64,000 nt of DNA, from the NCBI RefSeq assembly GCF_030296555.1, contig NZ_AP027728.1:1550001-1614000 (forward strand), in the 5' to 3' direction. The position numbers and the translations under genes are program-made. Of the stretch, positions 18,637 through 26,606 are shown piece by piece (the stretch's first letter is position 1; the number at the start of each line of letters is the position of its first letter). This DNA comes from Microbacterium suwonense (GTDB lineage: Bacteria; Actinomycetota; Actinomycetes; Actinomycetales; Microbacteriaceae). The notes below the pieces were generated by a model. The model saw only the letters and a list, made by a program, of their open reading frames with translations, was not told the origin of the DNA and made no database searches.

Positions 18637-18691
18637 TTGACGAATCGGCTCGAACGCGCCATTATCGACACGTTCGTGAAACCGCTTTCTC
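18637..18691 (+). promoter_or_regulatory. Promoter and LacI operator of the permease/uronate operon
   Basis: TTGACG (18637-18642) and CATTAT (18660-18665) are 17 bp apart. The operator TGAAACCGCTTTCTC lies at 18677-18691, just downstream. It differs from the other two sites in the operator flanks but shares the 12-bp palindromic core. Confidence 0.7.
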
Positions 18692-18747
18692 GATGAGATG
18701 CCCACTTCGGGCCCATGAGGACGCATCCGTATCGACGAGGAGGTCAG

Positions 18748-19689
18748 GTGAGCAGTCTCGGGGAACTCCGCACCATCGCACGATCCCGGCGAGGCACCGC
18801 CCTGCGCGTCCGGGAGAAATACCCCGACAACAAGGCCGCCCTGGTCTTCCTCCTGCCCTGGATGATCGGGCTGCTGGGTCTGACCATCGGCCCGATCTTC
18901 GCATCGCTGTACCTGTCGTTCACCGACTACAACCTGCTGCAGCCGCCGGTGTGGTCGGGGCTGGACAACATCGTCGAGATGTTCGGCGACGCGCGCTTCT
19001 GGAACTCGTTCCGCGTCACCGTCGTCTATGTGCTCGTCGGCGTGCCGCTGCAGCTCGCCCTCGCCCTCGCCCTGGCGATGCTGCTCGACAAGGGCATGCG
19101 GGGGCTGCCGTTCTACCGGTCGGTCTTCTATCTGCCCTCGCTCATGGGCGGCTCGGTCGCCGTGGCCATCCTGTGGCGCCAGGTGTTCGGCAAGGAGGGT
19201 CTGGTCAACGGCTTCCTCGCCTGGTTCGGCATCGACGGCCCCGGCTGGATCGGTCACCCCGACTTCGCCCTGGGCACGCTCATCGTGCTGAACATCTGGA
19301 CCTTCGGCTCCCCGATGGTGATCTTCCTCGCCGGGCTCCGCCAGATCCCCGAGATGTACTACGAGGCCGCATCGATGGACGGTGCGGGCCGCGTCCGTCA
19401 GTTCTTCTCCATCACCTTCCCGCTGCTGACCCCGGTGATCTTCTTCAACCTCGTGCTACAGATCATCTTCTCCTTCCAGGCGTTCACGCAGGCGTACGTC
19501 GTCTCCGGCGGCACCGGAGGTCCGAGCGACTCGACGATGTTCTTCACACTGCTGCTCTACAAAGAGGCCTTCACCGAGCTCGACATGGGGTACGCCTCGG
19601 CGATGTCGTGGTTCCTGCTCGTGGTGATCGCCGCATTCACCGCCTTCAATTTCTGGCTCTCGAAGTATTGGGTGTTCTATGACGACTGA
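18748..19689 (+). CDS. ABC sugar importer permease (MalF-like)
   Basis: 313 residues with six hydrophobic helices. The EAA loop, which contacts the ATPase, reads EMYYEAASMDGAGRVRQFFSITFPLLTP. The start is the GTG preceded by GAGGAGG rather than the ATG 33 bases upstream, which has no ribosome site. It works with the second permease and the lipoprotein encoded across the LacI gene. No ATPase gene is present, so a shared MsiK-type ATPase is expected. Confidence 0.9.
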   Translation: MSSLGELRTIARSRRGTALRVREKYPDNKAALVFLLPWMIGLLGLTIGPIFASLYLSFTDYNLLQPPVWSGLDNIVEMFGDARFWNSFRVTVVYVLVGVPLQLALALALAMLLDKGMRGLPFYRSVFYLPSLMGGSVAVAILWRQVFGKEGLVNGFLAWFGIDGPGWIGHPDFALGTLIVLNIWTFGSPMVIFLAGLRQIPEMYYEAASMDGAGRVRQFFSITFPLLTPVIFFNLVLQIIFSFQAFTQAYVVSGGTGGPSDSTMFFTLLLYKEAFTELDMGYASAMSWFLLVVIAAFTAFNFWLSKYWVFYDD

Positions 19690-19721
19690 AACCGAGACCC
19701 TGCTGCGTCCGGGGGGCGCCG

Positions 19722-20576
19722 TTGACGCGTCGCCGCGCCGGCACCGCCATCCCGCGCCTACGCTCGCTGGGCAAGCACGCTCTGCTGATCCTGTTCAGCG
19801 TGATCATGATCTATCCGCTGATCTGGCTGCTGGTGTCCAGCCTCAAGCCGAACGCCGACATCTTCCGCGACCTCAGCATCTTCACCACCGACCTCACCGT
19901 CGACAACTACGTCAACGGCTGGAACGATCTCCAGCATCCGTTCGGGCTGTTCCTGCTGAACTCGACGATCATCGCGTTCGGTGCGATCATCGGCAACCTG
20001 CTCTCCTGCTCGATGGCGGCTTACGCGTTCGCACGCCTGAAGTTCCGCTTCCGCACGCTCGCCTTCACGCTCATGCTCGGCTCGATCATGCTGCCGTTCC
20101 AGGTCATCCTGGTGCCGCAGTTCATCATCTACAAGGAGCTGGGCTGGCTGAACACCTTTCTGCCGCTGATCGCGCCGAAGTTCCTCGCCACCGAGGCGTT
20201 CTTCGTCTTCCTCATGGTGCAGTTCATCCGCGGTCTACCCAAGGAGCTGTTCGAGGCGGCGCGGATCGACGGCGCCGGGCACTTCCGCAGCTACTTCCAG
20301 ATCACCCTGCCGCTGATCATCCCCTCCCTCGCCACCACGGCGATCTTCACGTTCATCTGGAGCTGGGGAGACTTCTTCGGGCCGCTGATCTACCTGCGCC
20401 TGCCGCAGCTGTTCCCGGCATCGCTCGCCCTGAAGGGATTCCTGGACGCGCAGTCCAGCTCCAACTACGGCTCGATGTTCGCCATGAGCGTCGTCTCGCT
20501 CATCCCCCTGTTCCTGGTCTTCCTGTTCGGGCAGCGGTTCCTCATCAAGGGCGCCGCGACCTCCGGCATCAAGTGA
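19722..20576 (+). CDS. ABC sugar importer permease (MalG-like), start uncertain
   Basis: 284 residues from a TTG codon, with six helices and the EAA loop ELFEAARIDGAGHFRSYFQITLPL. The TTG start has a poor ribosome site. An ATG at 19679, overlapping the previous gene, lies in another frame. Removing one G from the six-G run at 19711-19716 would join it as MTTETETLLRPGAPLTRRRAG, a normal permease N-terminus. So the real start is probably 19679, with a one-base error. It forms the membrane channel with the preceding gene's product. Confidence 0.85.
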   Translation: MTRRRAGTAIPRLRSLGKHALLILFSVIMIYPLIWLLVSSLKPNADIFRDLSIFTTDLTVDNYVNGWNDLQHPFGLFLLNSTIIAFGAIIGNLLSCSMAAYAFARLKFRFRTLAFTLMLGSIMLPFQVILVPQFIIYKELGWLNTFLPLIAPKFLATEAFFVFLMVQFIRGLPKELFEAARIDGAGHFRSYFQITLPLIIPSLATTAIFTFIWSWGDFFGPLIYLRLPQLFPASLALKGFLDAQSSSNYGSMFAMSVVSLIPLFLVFLFGQRFLIKGAATSGIK

Positions 20577-20592
20577 TCGAAGGGATCACCGC

Positions 20593-21939
20593 ATGACCCG
20601 TCTCCGCTACGCCCTCATCGGCACCGGCTCCCGCGCCCAGATGTACCTCGGCGCGATCGCGTCGACGCACTCCGACGTCGCCGAGCTCGTCGCGTGGAGC
20701 GACACCAACCCCGGGCGGCTGGACTTCTCGCTGCAGCGGAACCCCGGCCTGGGCGAACCGGCACGGTTCGCCGTGTCCGCGCTGGCCGACGCCGTGCGCG
20801 AGCACCGCGTGGATCGGGTGATCATCACCTCTCCCGATTTCACGCACGCCGATCACATCGTCACCGCGCTGGATGCCGGCGCCGACGTCGTCGTCGAGAA
20901 GCCGCTCACGATCGATGAGACCGGCATCCGCCGCATCGCGGATGCCGCCCGGCGCACCGGGCGCGAGGTGACGATCACCTTCAACTACCGCTACGCACCG
21001 CGCAACAGCACGCTGAAGCAGGTGATCGATTCCGGCGAGATCGGCGAGGTGACCAGCGTGCACTTCGAGTGGGTGCTCGACACCGCCCACGGCGCCGACT
21101 ACTTCCGGCGCTGGCATCGGCAGAAGGAGCTCTCCGGCGGGCTGCTCGTGCACAAGGCCAGCCATCACTTCGACCTGGTGAACTGGTGGATCTCCGATGT
21201 GCCCGTGCGGGTCTTCGCCTCGGGCGGGCTGCGATTCTACGGCGCCGAGAATGCCGCGCGCCGGAATCTCGGGCCTCGCCCCGAACGCGGCACCACCGAC
21301 TCGCCGCTGCGCGACCGGTTCAGTCTCGACCTGCGCACCGACCCGACCTGGACCGGCCTGTACCTCGAGCAGGAGCAGTACGACGGCTACCTGCGCGATC
21401 GCGACGTCTTCGACGAGGGCATCACCATCGAGGACAATCTCGCCCTGATCGTCGACTACGCCGGCGGCAGCACGATGTCGTACTCGCTCAACGCTCATTC
21501 CCCCTGGGAGGGCTACACGATCTCGGTCAACGGCACGCGTGGGCGCGCCGAGCTGACCGTGGTCGAGCGCGGCGCCGTGCTCGTGGACGAGCAGGGCCGC
21601 ACCGTCGTGGATCCCAGCGCCCGCCCCGACCTGGTGCACGACGACGAGACCCGTCCCGTGGCCGAGCGTGTGCTCGTGCAGCCGCACTTCGGCGTCGCCC
21701 GAGAGGTGCCGATCCCCGCCGGCGAGGGCGGGCACGGCGGCGGTGACGACGCTCTGCTGCGCGATGTCTTCCTGGGCGCCCAGCCCGACCCGCTCGGACG
21801 CACCGCCGACTGGACCGACGGGGTGCGCAGCGTCGTCGTCGGCCTCGCCGGCAACCGCTCTCTCGTCGAGCAGCGGCCGGTGCGCATCTCCGACCTCGAA
21901 CTCGGTCCCGCCGGTGCGGCGATCGCGGGGGCCCGCTGA
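20593..21939 (+). CDS. Gfo/Idh/MocA-family sugar oxidoreductase
   Basis: 448 residues. The N-terminal Rossmann domain starts YALIGTGSRAQMYLGA. The conserved EKPLTI motif carries the catalytic-site Lys. The C-terminal domain has GGLLVHKASHHFDLVNWW, with the usual D..H pair. The family oxidises or epimerises sugars, sugar acids or their derivatives with bound NAD(P). The long C-terminal part resembles members that act on glycans. Position within the uronate operon suggests a uronate or oligosaccharide substrate, but the reaction cannot be assigned. Confidence 0.85.
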   Translation: MTRLRYALIGTGSRAQMYLGAIASTHSDVAELVAWSDTNPGRLDFSLQRNPGLGEPARFAVSALADAVREHRVDRVIITSPDFTHADHIVTALDAGADVVVEKPLTIDETGIRRIADAARRTGREVTITFNYRYAPRNSTLKQVIDSGEIGEVTSVHFEWVLDTAHGADYFRRWHRQKELSGGLLVHKASHHFDLVNWWISDVPVRVFASGGLRFYGAENAARRNLGPRPERGTTDSPLRDRFSLDLRTDPTWTGLYLEQEQYDGYLRDRDVFDEGITIEDNLALIVDYAGGSTMSYSLNAHSPWEGYTISVNGTRGRAELTVVERGAVLVDEQGRTVVDPSARPDLVHDDETRPVAERVLVQPHFGVAREVPIPAGEGGHGGGDDALLRDVFLGAQPDPLGRTADWTDGVRSVVVGLAGNRSLVEQRPVRISDLELGPAGAAIAGAR

Positions 21940-22954
21940 TGAGAGTCGACGATCCGGCCGCCGCGGCGGCTTCCTCCGGCATCCGCTCGGGCGCGACGGT
22001 CGTCGTCACCGGCGGGGCGGGGCGGCTGGGCCGCAGCGTCGTACATGCTCTGGCGGATGCCGGGTACGAGGTGGTCTCGATCGATCGGGTACATCTGGAG
22101 GGGCTTCCCGCACGCCAGTTCGACATCGACCTTCTCGACGCCCCCACTGCTCGTGCGGCGTTCACGGAGATCGCACCGGATGCCGTGGTGCACCTGGCCG
22201 GGATCGCCGTGCCCGATGCACTGCCCGACGCGCAGGTGTTCGACGTGAACACCCGGCTGGCGTGGAGCGTGCTCGAAGCCAGCGTCGCCTGCTCGGCGCG
22301 CGCCCTGCTGACCGCATCCAGCCCCACCGTGATCGGCTACGGAGCACCCGGCGGCTGGCAGCCGGCATACCTGCCGCTCGATGAGCAGCATCCGCTCGCC
22401 CCCTGGAACGGCTACGCGGTCGGCAAGGTGGCGATCGAGGAGATCATCCGGATGGCTGTGCGTCGCCACGGCGAGCGCATGCGGTTCGGGCTGTTCCGCC
22501 CGTGCTACGTCATTGCGCCAGAGGAATGGGCCGGCGCCGCCACCCAGCAGGGGCACACCATCGCCGAGCGCCTGGCGGATCCGTCACTGTCGGCGGTGGC
22601 GCTGTTCAACTACGTCGATGCCCGCGATGCCGGCGACTTCGTGCGCACCTGGCTGGAGCGGTCGGCGTCGGTGCCGAACGGCGAGGTGTTCTTCGTCACC
22701 GCTCCCGATGCGCTCGTGCACGGGCGGACGGCGGACTCCTCGCGGCCCTCGTGCCGGGCACGGCCGATGCCTCCGGCGCGATCCCGGGCACCGAGCCCGT
22801 CTTCTCGGGCCGCCATGCCCAGCAGCTGCTGGGCTGGACGGCCCGCCGCAGCTGGCGCACCGAGCTCGCAGCGCAGAGCTGTGACGGCCAGCAGCCTCCA
22901 CGACCGGCCGCACCGCCGGCCACCCCCGACGAGCAGGAGCACTCCCATGCCTGA
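21939..22954 (+). CDS. NAD-dependent epimerase/dehydratase-fold enzyme, possible uronate dehydrogenase (one frameshift)
   Basis: About 338 residues once one G is restored at 22722-22724, giving DALVHGADGGLLAALVPG. The extended-SDR motif VVVTGGAGRLGRSV binds NAD and YAVGK is the catalytic Tyr-Lys pair. Length and placement before 5-dehydro-4-deoxyglucarate dehydratase and an enolase-family dehydratase suggest oxidation of a uronate to an aldarolactone, as by uronate dehydrogenase. A sugar epimerase is the alternative. The corrected end overlaps the next gene by 8 bases. Read uncorrected, the frame runs on through the next gene, an apparent fusion I do not believe. Confidence 0.7.
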
Positions 22955-23858
22955 ACTGACCATTCCCGACCGCGTGCTGTTCTTCCCGGTCACCGCGTTC
23001 GACGCCGCCGACCGGGTGGATGCGGAACTGGTCGAGCAGCATGTCGCCGAGCGGGTGCAGCACCGGCCGGGCGCCGTGTTCGCCGCCTGCGGCACAGGCG
23101 AGTTCCACGCCCTGTCGTCCGCGGAGTACGCCGTCGTCGTCGAAGCCGCCGTGCGCGGTGCGAACGGCGCCGTCCCCGTGCTCGGCGGCTGCGGCGGGCC
23201 GCTCGGGCACGCCATCGAGTGCGCCCGCGCCGCCGAGCGCCTCGGCGCCGCGGGGCTGCTGGTGATGCCGCCCTATCTGGTGCGCGGCCCGCAGCAGGGG
23301 CTGGTGGACTACATCGAGCGCATCTGCGCGGCGACCGAGCTGCCGCTGATCGTCTACCACCGCGGCGCCTCGACCTTCGACCCCGCAGTCGTTCGGGCAC
23401 TGCTGCGCAATCCGCAGGTCGTCGGCATCAAGGACGGCGTGGGCGACCTGGCCCTGGCCCAGCAGTTCGTGCGTGAGGCGGCACAGGCCGGGCGTGACGA
23501 CGTGCTGTTCTTCAACGGCCTGCTCACCGCCGAGATGACGCAGGCCGCCTACACGGCGATCGGCGTTCCGCTGTACTCCTCGGCCACCTTCGCGATGGCA
23601 CCGGACATCTCGGTGGCCTTCTTCGAGGCGCTGCGCTCCGGCGACCTCGCAGCCCAGCATCGGCTGCTCGACGGCTTCTACACGCCGCTGATCGCCCTGC
23701 GCGACGAGACGCCCGGCTTCGCCGTCGCACTCGTCAAGGCCGGTGTGCGGGCGGGCGGGCTGCCCGTCGGGCCCGTGCGCGCTCCCCTGACCGACCCGAC
23801 GACCGAGCAGACCGCCCGGCTCGAGCAGCTGCTGGCGTCGGGCAGGGAGCTGATCTGA
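22947..23858 (+). CDS. 5-dehydro-4-deoxyglucarate dehydratase (DHDPS/NAL family)
   Basis: 303 residues, (beta/alpha)8 fold of the dihydrodipicolinate synthase family. Diagnostic stretches are FFPVTAFD, ACGTGEFHALSSAEY, LIVYHRGAS with the conserved Tyr, and GIKDGVGDLALAQQF, whose Lys forms the Schiff base. These match 5-dehydro-4-deoxyglucarate dehydratase rather than DapA. It dehydrates and decarboxylates 5-dehydro-4-deoxyglucarate to 2,5-dioxopentanoate, the substrate of the aldehyde dehydrogenase at 24987. Start and stop overlap both neighbours, fitting one tightly coupled mRNA. Confidence 0.9.
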   Translation: MPELTIPDRVLFFPVTAFDAADRVDAELVEQHVAERVQHRPGAVFAACGTGEFHALSSAEYAVVVEAAVRGANGAVPVLGGCGGPLGHAIECARAAERLGAAGLLVMPPYLVRGPQQGLVDYIERICAATELPLIVYHRGASTFDPAVVRALLRNPQVVGIKDGVGDLALAQQFVREAAQAGRDDVLFFNGLLTAEMTQAAYTAIGVPLYSSATFAMAPDISVAFFEALRSGDLAAQHRLLDGFYTPLIALRDETPGFAVALVKAGVRAGGLPVGPVRAPLTDPTTEQTARLEQLLASGRELI

Positions 23859-24990
23859 TGATGTCCTCGCCGATCGCAGCGGTCACCACTCGGCTGCTGC
23901 GCGTTCCGCTGCTGCGGCCGTGGGCGGCGGACGTGACCGAAGTCGGCGTGATCGCGGTGACGGTGCGCGCCGAGGACGGCGCGATCGGCGAGGGATTCTC
24001 GTGGACGCCGTCGATCGGCGCCCGTGCCGTGCAGGCGATGATCGACGACGACCTCGCGCCGTTCCTGCAGGGGCGTCCGTCCTCCCCGAGGTGTGGGATC
24101 AGGCCTGGGTGCACGTGCACGAGGCGGGCGGAGGCGGGGTGACGACCATCGCACTGGCCGGCGTCGACCTGGCGCTGTGGGACCTGCGGGCGCGCCGGCG
24201 CAGCCTGTCGCTGACCGAGCTGCTGGGACGTCGGCACGATCGTCTGCCGGTGTACGGCAGCGGCGTGAATCTGCACTACTCACTCGACGAGCTCGTGGCC
24301 CAGGTGCGTCGCTGGGTGCAGAGCGGATGCCGTGCGGTGAAGATCAAGGTCGGCAGGCCCGACCTCGCCGAGGACCTGGATCGGGTCGCGGCGGTGCGTG
24401 AGGTGCTCGGCCCGGATCGCGAGCTGTTCGTGGACGCCAATCAGCGGTGGGACCTGGATGCCGCGACGCGTGCGATCCCCGCGCTGGCCGCGCACGGCAT
24501 CGGCTGGATCGAGGAGCCGCTGCGCGCCGACGACCTCGCCGGCCACGCCGAGCTGCGCCGACGCATCGACGTTCCCGTCGCACTGGGCGAGAACCTGCAC
24601 ACCGTGCATCGCTTCCGTGACTTCCTCGACGCCGGAGCCGTGGACGTCGTCCAGCCCAACATCGTGCGCGTCGGCGGGGTGACGCCGTTCCTGCGCATCG
24701 CCGAGCTGGCCCGCGAGCGCGAGGTGCGACTGGCCCCGCATCTGCTGCCCGAGCTGTCGGCGCAGCTCGCGTTCGCACTGCCGGAGACCTGCTGGATCGA
24801 GGATGTCGAGCAGGCCGGCTTCGCGCAGCTCGGCGCGCTGCGCACTCCGACCGGACTGCGGATCGCCGACGGTTGGGCGACAGGCGGTCCCGCGGTCGGT
24901 CTCGGGATGTCGTTCGTCGATGCCACCGCATCCACCGTTCCGGGCGCAACCGCCACGCCCGCCGCACCCGCCGCAGGAGGTTCCCGATGA
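23858..24990 (+). CDS. Enolase-superfamily sugar-acid dehydratase, mandelate racemase subgroup (one frameshift)
   Basis: About 377 residues after one G is restored at 24070-24073, joining FLQG to ASVLPEVWDQAW. The catalytic set is visible in order: KIKVG (base Lys), DANQRW, EEPL and GENLHT (metal ligands), and APHLLPE (His). Position between an aldarate-type dehydratase and a 2,5-dioxopentanoate dehydrogenase suggests it dehydrates glucarate, galactarate or a similar aldarate to the 5-dehydro-4-deoxy product. It does not look like classical glucarate dehydratase, so the exact substrate is open. Confidence 0.8.
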
Positions 24991-26435
24991 GCAGTCCGTC
25001 CGCCGAGCCGCACCCCGATACGACGCTCGAGGAGGTGGAGCGGGTCGTCGAGGCCGCCGTCATGGCATCCGTCGCCGTCGGCCGCACCGACGACAGCACC
25101 CGAGCAGTGTGGCTGCGCGCGATCGCGGATCGGCTCGACGCGCACGCCGAGGAGCTGATCGAGGCCGCCGATGCCGAGACGGCTCTCGGTCGGCCCCGGC
25201 TGCCCGGCGAGCTCGCGCGCACCACGGCACAGCTGAGGCTGTTCGCCGGGGTGATCGAGGAGGGCTCGTACCTCGAGGCGACCATCGACCACCCGGATGC
25301 CGCCGCCACCCCGCCGATCCCCGACCTGCGGCGCGTGCTGCGCCCGATCGGCCCGGTGGCCGTGTTCGCAGCGTCCAACTTCCCGTTCGCGTTCTCAGTC
25401 GCCGGTGGCGATACCGCCTCGGCACTCGCTGTCGGCTGTCCGGTGATCGTCAAGGCACATCCCGGGCATCCGCGAACCTCGGCACTGACCTCCGGACACG
25501 TCTCTGCGGCGCTGTCCGCGGCCGGCGCTCCGGAGGGTGCTTTCGCGATGATCAGCGGGTTCGACGCCGGACTCGCGCTCGTCGATCATCCCGGCATCCG
25601 TGCCGTCGCCTTCACCGGATCCGTTCCCGGAGGTCGCGCCCTGCATGATCGCATCGCCCAGCGCGATGCGCCGATCCCGTTCTACGGCGAGCTGGGCTCG
25701 CTGAACCCGGTCGTGATCACGGCCGGCGCCGACGCGCAGCGCGGTGCCGAACTGGCCGCGGGACTGGCCGGGTCGTTCCAGCTCGGCGTCGGGCAGTTCT
25801 GCACCAAGCCGGGAATCGTGTTCCTCCCGCCGGGCTCGGCCGTCGAGCGCGCGCTGCCCGGGCTGCTGCGCTCGCAGCCGCGCATGCTCACCCCGACGAT
25901 CGCGGCGGGCTTCTCCTCCGGACTGCAGCGCCTGAGCGACACACCGGGGGTGCGGCTGATCGGCGGCGCGGATGACGGCCCCGCCTTCGCCGTGGTCGAT
26001 GCGCAGACGCTCGTCGATCGCGCGGACGAGCTCACCGAGGAGGTGTTCGGGCCGTTCACGCTGCTGGTGCACGTGGCAGACGATGCGCAGCTGCAGGCCG
26101 CTCTGCGCGTGCTGCCGGGCAGCCTGACGGCGACGGTGCATCATGAGCCGCAGGAAGCCGTGCACGAGCTGGTCGGCACGCTGGAGCAGCTGGCCGGTCG
26201 AGTGCTGTTCGGCGGCTGGCCGACCGGCGTGGCGGTGAGCTGGGCGCAGCATCACGGCGGGCCCTGGCCGTCGACGAACACCCAGTTCACCTCGGTCGGC
26301 GCGACCGCCGTGCGCAGATTCCAGCGCCCGGTCGCCTACCAGGACGCCCCGGAGCAGCTGCTGCCGCCGGCTCTGCGCGAGGAGAACCCGCTCGGCATCC
26401 CCCGCCGCGTCGATGGTGTGCTGCAGCTGCCCTGA
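24987..26435 (+). CDS. 2,5-dioxopentanoate (alpha-ketoglutarate semialdehyde) dehydrogenase
   Basis: 482 residues of the aldehyde dehydrogenase superfamily, with catalytic Cys in QLGVGQFCTKPG and general base Glu in YGELGSLNP. The motif FAASNFPFAFSVAGGDTASALAVGCPVIVKAHPGHP is typical of the ketoglutarate semialdehyde dehydrogenase branch that prefers NADP. It finishes the pathway by making 2-oxoglutarate. AGGAGG lies before the ATG, which overlaps the previous stop by 4 bases. It is the last gene of a seven-gene operon starting at 18748. Confidence 0.88.
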   Translation: MSSPSAEPHPDTTLEEVERVVEAAVMASVAVGRTDDSTRAVWLRAIADRLDAHAEELIEAADAETALGRPRLPGELARTTAQLRLFAGVIEEGSYLEATIDHPDAAATPPIPDLRRVLRPIGPVAVFAASNFPFAFSVAGGDTASALAVGCPVIVKAHPGHPRTSALTSGHVSAALSAAGAPEGAFAMISGFDAGLALVDHPGIRAVAFTGSVPGGRALHDRIAQRDAPIPFYGELGSLNPVVITAGADAQRGAELAAGLAGSFQLGVGQFCTKPGIVFLPPGSAVERALPGLLRSQPRMLTPTIAAGFSSGLQRLSDTPGVRLIGGADDGPAFAVVDAQTLVDRADELTEEVFGPFTLLVHVADDAQLQAALRVLPGSLTATVHHEPQEAVHELVGTLEQLAGRVLFGGWPTGVAVSWAQHHGGPWPSTNTQFTSVGATAVRRFQRPVAYQDAPEQLLPPALREENPLGIPRRVDGVLQLP

Positions 26436-26490
26436 CCGCATCCGTCCGGAGCGACCGTCGGCGAGCGATCGCGTGCCGCACCCGATCTTC

Positions 26491-26559
26491 GCCCCTGCTG
26501 GACTGCACCGCCCCTGCTCAGTCACGTGACTGAGCAGGGGCGGTGCAGCTGAGCAGGGC
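26491..26559. repeat. Palindromic intergenic element, family B, copy 2
   Basis: The middle 32 bp (26510-26541) are a perfect palindrome centred on CAGTCACGTGACTG. Outer arms extend the hairpin to nearly 70 bp with two mismatches. It lies between the convergent ends of the aldehyde dehydrogenase and xylanase genes, where a two-way terminator is expected. Confidence 0.85.
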
Positions 26560-26606
26560 CGAGGCTCACCGCGGGTGACCACGGTGAGCCTCGGCCCCGT
26601 GCCGAC

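Noticed and set aside
21939..23858. Apparent fusion of an SDR enzyme with 5-dehydro-4-deoxyglucarate dehydratase
   Set aside because: The middle part is out-of-frame Ser-Arg-Pro-rich sequence; restoring one G gives two normal overlapping genes.
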